Positions 53,201 through 55,218 of a DNA stretch of 55,218 bases are shown here, piece after piece; the first letter of the stretch is position 1; every line of letters begins with the position of its first letter. The notes under the pieces were generated by a model. It was not told where the DNA came from. It worked only from the letters and a program-made list of their open reading frames with translations, and did not search any database. The stretch spans positions 1-55,218 of the forward strand of contig NZ_ANBB01000043.1 in assembly GCF_000341105.1 (NCBI RefSeq), written 5' to 3'. This stretch comes from Nocardiopsis potens DSM 45234 (lineage in GTDB: Bacteria > Actinomycetota > Actinomycetes > Streptosporangiales > Streptosporangiaceae). Made by a program: the position numbers and the translations under genes.

Positions 53201-55218
53201 GCACCGACACCTCCGGGAACCCCTCCTTCGCCGACCTGGTCGCCCAGGTCCGGGAGACGAGCCTGGAGGCCTACGCCCACCAGGACGTCCCCTTCGAGCA
53301 CCTGGTGGAGGAGCTCAACCCGCGCCGCTCCGCCGCCCACCACCCGCTGTTCCAGGTGGCGTTCGCACTGCAGAACGCGCCGGCCGCGGACTTCGAGCTG
53401 CCCGGCACCCGGGTCCGCACGTCCACCCCCGGAACCGGGACCTCCCGGTTCGACCTGCTCATCTCGCTGACCGAGCGGCAGGACGCGCACGCCGGGGAGA
53501 GCGACCCCGAGGGCATCGAAGGGCTGGTGGAGTTCGCCACCGACCTGTTCGACCGGGCCACCGTGCGCGCCCTGTTCGACCGCTGGGTGCGGCTGCTCCG
53601 CGCCGCCGTGGCCGACCCCGCCCGACCCATCGGCGACATCGACCTGCTCAGCGGCGAGGAGCGGGCCCGGCTGTCGGCCGGCGCGGACACCGCGCCCGCC
53701 GTGGAACCGCGCACCCTCCCCGAACTGTTCGAGGCACAGGTGCGCCGCACTCCGGACGCGGTGGCGCTGTCGGGTCCGGGGGTGGAGTGGACTTATGCGG
53801 GGTTGGAGGAGCGGGCCGACCGGGTCGCGCACTGGCTGATCGGGCGCGGCACGGGCGTGGAGGACCTGGTGGGGGTGGTGCTGCCGCGCTCCGCCGATCT
53901 GGTGGCGGTGGTGCTGGGCATCGCCAAGGCGGGGGCGGCGTGGGTTCCGGTCGATCCGGATCATCCGGCCGAGCGGGTCTCCTCGATCATGGCCGGGGCG
54001 CGCCCGAGGCTGGGGCTGACCGACCGGGCGACCGGCGCTCGGCTGGCCGGCGCCTTCGGGGATGTTCCTGTGGTCGCGGTGGACGACCCCGCGACGGCCC
54101 GGGCCTGGGAGGCCGCCCCGGCCACCGCGCCCACGGCGGCCGACCGCGGCGGCGCACTGCTGCCCGGCCACCGCGCCTGGGTCATCTACACCTCGGGATC
54201 GACCGGCGCGCCCAAGGGCGTCGAGGTCGCGCACACCGGCGTGCACGCGCTCGCCGAGACGATCCGGCGCCGCTTCGGCGGCTCCGCCGAATCGCGGGTG
54301 CTCCAGCTCGCCTCGCCCAGCTTCGACGTCTCCATCCTGGAGCTGCTCTGGGCCTTCGGCACCGGCGGGCGGCTGGTGGTCCCGGCCGAGCACCGCCTGG
54401 CCGGCGCCGAACTGGAGCGGGTGATCGCCGAGGAGCGGATCACCCACACCCTGGTCCCGCCGTCGGTGCTGGCCGCGCTCCCCGACGGCGCCGAGCACAG
54501 GACCACCGGCGTGGAGACGCTGGTGGTGGGCGGCGAGGCGGCCTCGGTGGACCTGGTCGACCGGTGGCGCGCCGGCCGGCGGATGATCAACGCCTACGGC
54601 CCCACCGAGATCACCGTCATGGCGACCGCGAGCGACCCGCTGACCGGCGGCGCCGCCCCCATCGGCCGCCCGGTGGAGGACGGCCGCTGCCGCCTGCTCG
54701 ACGAGCGGTTGCGTCCGGTGCCGCCGGGTGTGGTGGGCGAGCTCTACATCGCGGGTCCCGGTGTGGCCCGGGGCTACCTCGGCCGGCCGGACCTGACCGC
54801 AGAGCGGTTCACCGCCGACCCGTTCGGTCCGCCGGGGGCGCGGATGTACCGCAGCGGCGACCTGGCCCGGTGGAACGCCGACGGCGAGCTGGAGTTCGCC
54901 GGCCGCGCCGACGACCAGGTCAAGGTCCGCGGCTTCCGGATCGAACCGGCCGAGGTCGAGGCCGCCCTGGTCGGCCACCCGGACGTGGGCCGCGCGGTCG
55001 TCGTCCCGCACGGCGACGGCGCGGAGCGGCGGCTGGTCGCCTACGTCGTCCCCGGGGGCGGCGCGGGATCCGACGCGGCCGGGGACGCCCAGGTCGACGA
55101 GTGGCGCGGCATCTACGACTCGGTCTACGCCGAGAGCGCGGCGGGCGCCGCCGCCTTCGGCGAGGACTTCGAGGGCTGGGACTCCAGCTATGCCGGTGGT
55201 CCGATCGATCGGGACGAG
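47224..55218 (+). CDS. Non-ribosomal peptide synthetase, A-T-C-A-T-C-A(nMT), incomplete at window end
   Basis: At least 2,665 residues, open at the window edge. Module 1 lacks a C domain, so it loads the first residue: A1 (about 20-515), carrier Ser559 in GGHSLL. Module 2: C1 (HHIAADG, His about 743), A2, carrier Ser1643. Module 3: C2 (HHIAGDG, about 1825), A3, and from about residue 2624 the start of an N-methyltransferase ([27 protein letters not shown]) inserted in A3. The A2 pocket residues read D-F-W-N-V-G-M-V-H, the known threonine pattern. A1 (D-A-L-L-I-G-A-V-A) and A3 (D-V-L-L-V-G-A-V-M) are not assigned. The GTG start lies 10 bases after AGAGGAG. The inferred peptide begins X-Thr-NMe-X. 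Confidence 0.95.
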   Translation, partial: MSASSVNDLTIDGTPLTGMTLPELLRARARRTPDAVALSGPGVEWTYAGLEERADRVAHWLIGRGTGIEDLVGVVLPRSADLVAVVLGIAKAGAAWVPVDPDHPAERVSSIMAGARPRLVLTDRATGARLAGAFGGVPVVAVDDPATARAWEAAPATAPETAVGPAHRAYLIHTSGSTGAPKGVQVTHAGLGALAATLAERCTRPRDTRVLQLASAGFDASVLELLLALGTGGRLVVPAEHRPSGAELERVITEQRVTHALIPPSVLATLPGGAETRLTGLETLIVGGEAAPADLIDRWSPGRRMINAYGPTETTVAATVSGPLGDRPEGAPPLPMGRPVAGTGVHVLDERLRPVPEGAVGELYVSGPGLARGYLGRPDLTAERFTADPFGPPGSRMYRTGDLARRTGTGELEFAGRADDQVKVRGVRIEPGEVEAALRACAGVEQAVVVPHGDGADRRLVGYVVTGGTAPPSRLREELRGRLPEYMVPSVLTAVDAVPLTPHGKVDHAALPAPDFEALATGGAPRTEREEALCALFAEVLGLTRVGVDDGFFDLGGHSLLATRLAGRIRAELGIEVPVRVLFDHPTAAALAAELGRADREAARTAVEPRPRPEAVPLSFAQRRLWFLHRLEGASAAYNVPLALRLKGRVDAEALRAALDDVVGRHESLRTVFPERDGEPYQRVLPAGEARIAWRTRDAAEAELGRLLEEAARHPFDLAAEIPVRAELLRVHAEESVLLVLMHHIAADGWSMGPLARDLAAAYRARVEGAAPDRAPLPVQYADYTLWQRELLGDRTDPESLLHTQLDYWRARLDGLPDRLELPADRPRPAAASGAGDLVEAGIDAELHRAVADFAQARGATVFMVLQAAMAALLTRLGAGTDIPLGAPVAGRTDQALDDLVGFFVNTLVLRTDTSGNPAFADLVAQVRETSLEAYAHQDVPFEYLVEDLNPRRSAAHHPLFQVVLALNAPAPEVRLPGATGLPAAVATGAARFDLLFLMTEEHGPDGAPAGLHGQVEYATDLFDGGTVRTLFDRWIRLLRTAVADPARRIGDLDLLDGAERARLTTGPATPAGAAPTAGATLPELFEERVRSAPGAVALTADGTELTYAELNARANRLAHWLIRRGVGAEHLVGLALPRSADLVAAVLAVGKAGAGYLPIDPDHPAERVAHIAADAAPSLVLTSADAPPELLAALRAAGVEAVPLDAPETAAACGACPATDPGPAERGALRPDQRAYVIYTSGSTGTPKGVEVAHRSVVRLLAATRGDFGFGPADVWTMFHSAAFDFSVWELWGALAWGGRLVVVPFDVSRSPDRFLELLADEGVTVLNQTPSAFYQLLDAERAAPETGRRLALRTVVFGGEALDPARLADWYARHPGGGCALVNMYGITEITVHATHHALTAESAARAGSLSPIGRALSDLAGYVLDERLRPVPPGVVGELYIAGPGVARGYLGRPGLTAERFTADPFGPPGSRMYRSGDLARWNADGELEFAGRADDQVKVRGFRIEPGEIEAALLEHPGVAQAVVVLREDEPGDRRLVGYIVAEGTGSADGDPARIRDGLRAALPDYMVPSALVAVPEIPLTGNGKLDRRALPAPDYAAPVSGRAPRTPREEALCGLFAEVLGLSRVGVDDGFFDLGGHSLLATRLVGRIRAELGIEVPVRLLFDHPTVAGLAARIGGDAQTRPAPGPRPRPEAVPLSFAQRRLWFVNKLEGPSASYNMPLALRLKGRVDETALRAALDDVVGRHESLRTVFPERDGEPHQRVIPAGEARAGWDAAEAAEEELDAAVARAARHEFDLAADVPVRGLLLRLAPDESVLLVLVHHIAGDGWSLAPLARDLVAAYGARLRGAAPEWAPLPLQYADYTLWQRELLGAESDPDAPLNRQTAYWRRRLDGLPEQIALPADRPRPPVASYRGDLLGFEVDAELHRAVAGLARDSGATVFMVLQAAMAALLTRMGAGTDIPLGTALAGRTDQALDDLVGLFVNTLVLRTDTSGNPSFADLVAQVRETSLEAYAHQDVPFEHLVEELNPRRSAAHHPLFQVAFALQNAPAADFELPGTRVRTSTPGTGTSRFDLLISLTERQDAHAGESDPEGIEGLVEFATDLFDRATVRALFDRWVRLLRAAVADPARPIGDIDLLSGEERARLSAGADTAPAVEPRTLPELFEAQVRRTPDAVALSGPGVEWTYAGLEERADRVAHWLIGRGTGVEDLVGVVLPRSADLVAVVLGIAKAGAAWVPVDPDHPAERVSSIMAGARPRLGLTDRATGARLAGAFGDVPVVAVDDPATARAWEAAPATAPTAADRGGALLPGHRAWVIYTSGSTGAPKGVEVAHTGVHALAETIRRRFGGSAESRVLQLASPSFDVSILELLWAFGTGGRLVVPAEHRLAGAELERVIAEERITHTLVPPSVLAALPDGAEHRTTGVETLVVGGEAASVDLVDRWRAGRRMINAYGPTEITVMATASDPLTGGAAPIGRPVEDGRCRLLDERLRPVPPGVVGELYIAGPGVARGYLGRPDLTAERFTADPFGPPGARMYRSGDLARWNADGELEFAGRADDQVKVRGFRIEPAEVEAALVGHPDVGRAVVVPHGDGAERRLVAYVVPGGGAGSDAAGDAQVDEWRGIYDSVYAESAAGAAAFGEDFEGWDSSYAGGPIDRDE
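47311..47699 (+). repeat. 389-bp duplicated segment in A1, matching A3 (53743-54131)
   Basis: About 98% identical at the DNA level to 53743-54131 (I count seven differences). The segment is unusual in using codons such as TAT, TTG, GAT and CAT that neighbouring parts avoid, so sequence and codon use were copied together. Confidence 0.85.
53743..54131 (+). repeat. 389-bp duplicated segment in A3, matching A1 (47311-47699)
   Basis: Partner of 47311-47699. Both cover the first core motifs of an adenylation domain, from just before [11 protein letters not shown] to the WEAAPATAP linker. Identity falls sharply outside the block. Confidence 0.85.
54703..54953 (+). repeat. Segment of A3 shared with A2 (51505-51755)
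   Basis: The region coding [20 protein letters not shown] to FRIEP is over 90% identical to 51505-51755 in A2, including the unusual codons TTG and GGT. A3 therefore resembles A1 at its front and A2 at its back. Confidence 0.75.

Noticed and set aside
50947-55011. 1,354-aa minus-strand ORF opposite the NRPS
   Set aside because: It is a shadow of the NRPS coding strand; the apparent repetitiveness reflects duplicated A and C domains.

Overview
The window is chromosomal DNA of a very GC-rich actinomycete. Codon third positions are almost always G or C. It carries a geosmin synthase, a single-domain HATPase beside an XRE regulator/DUF397 pair, an MbtH protein and a large NRPS. This combination fits a sporulating actinomycete such as a member of the Nocardiopsaceae/Streptosporangiales; that placement is inference. 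No tRNA, rRNA or CRISPR array was seen.

Layout. (1) 310-921: TetR regulator. (2) 956-2432: a non-coding repeat element (copy 1). (3) 2549-4772: MscS channel, a lipoprotein and a small secreted protein, with stacked hairpins after mscS. (4) 4854-7082 (minus): geosmin synthase. (5) 7292-21014: a complete L-arabinose locus. It holds a LacI regulator, araB-araD-araA, a CUT1 ABC importer (binding protein and two permeases), a GH51 arabinofuranosidase, and a CUT2 importer of the ChvE/MmsA/MmsB type. LacI-type palindromes lie before lacI and at the araB start. (6) 21168-25084: a large LuxR (LAL) regulator divergent from an NmrA-like protein, with a tandem 29-bp repeat between them. (7) 25162-31106: accessory genes: HATPase, XRE/DUF397 pair, NAD(P)H oxidoreductase with a divergent XRE/MmyB-type regulator, B3/B4-domain protein, unknown protein, DUF3159 membrane protein. 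(8) 31533-36713: an iron-box-controlled pair of ABC half-transporters of the IrtA/IrtB type, a small ABC-like fragment, and a siderophore-binding lipoprotein. (9) 36924-39051: SDR and BASS transporter. (10) 39055-41077: repeat element copy 2. (11) 41093-44002: sulfatase with a divergent truncated TetR gene and an intact operator. (12) 44172-45902: Ser/Thr kinase fused to an LCCL domain. (13) 46030-55218: MbtH (minus) and, after a 981-bp intergenic region, an NRPS that runs off the window (A-T-C-A-T-C-A with an N-methyltransferase beginning inside the third A domain).

The most unusual feature is the repeat element, present twice. Copy 2 is about 2.0 kb and is bounded by 33-bp inverted repeats starting CGATGATCTTGACGCTGCGG. 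Inside are about five 146-bp tandem units in one orientation, a roughly 450-bp core, and about three 147-bp units in the opposite orientation. The core carries 28-bp inverted repeats separated by exactly 250 bases in both copies. The same terminal repeats also occur back to back with nothing between them, as a perfect 64-bp palindrome after mscS, and as a third degenerate palindrome inside copy 2. No protein-coding gene is convincing inside the element. It behaves like a non-autonomous mobile or structured-RNA element whose smallest form is a terminator-like hairpin.
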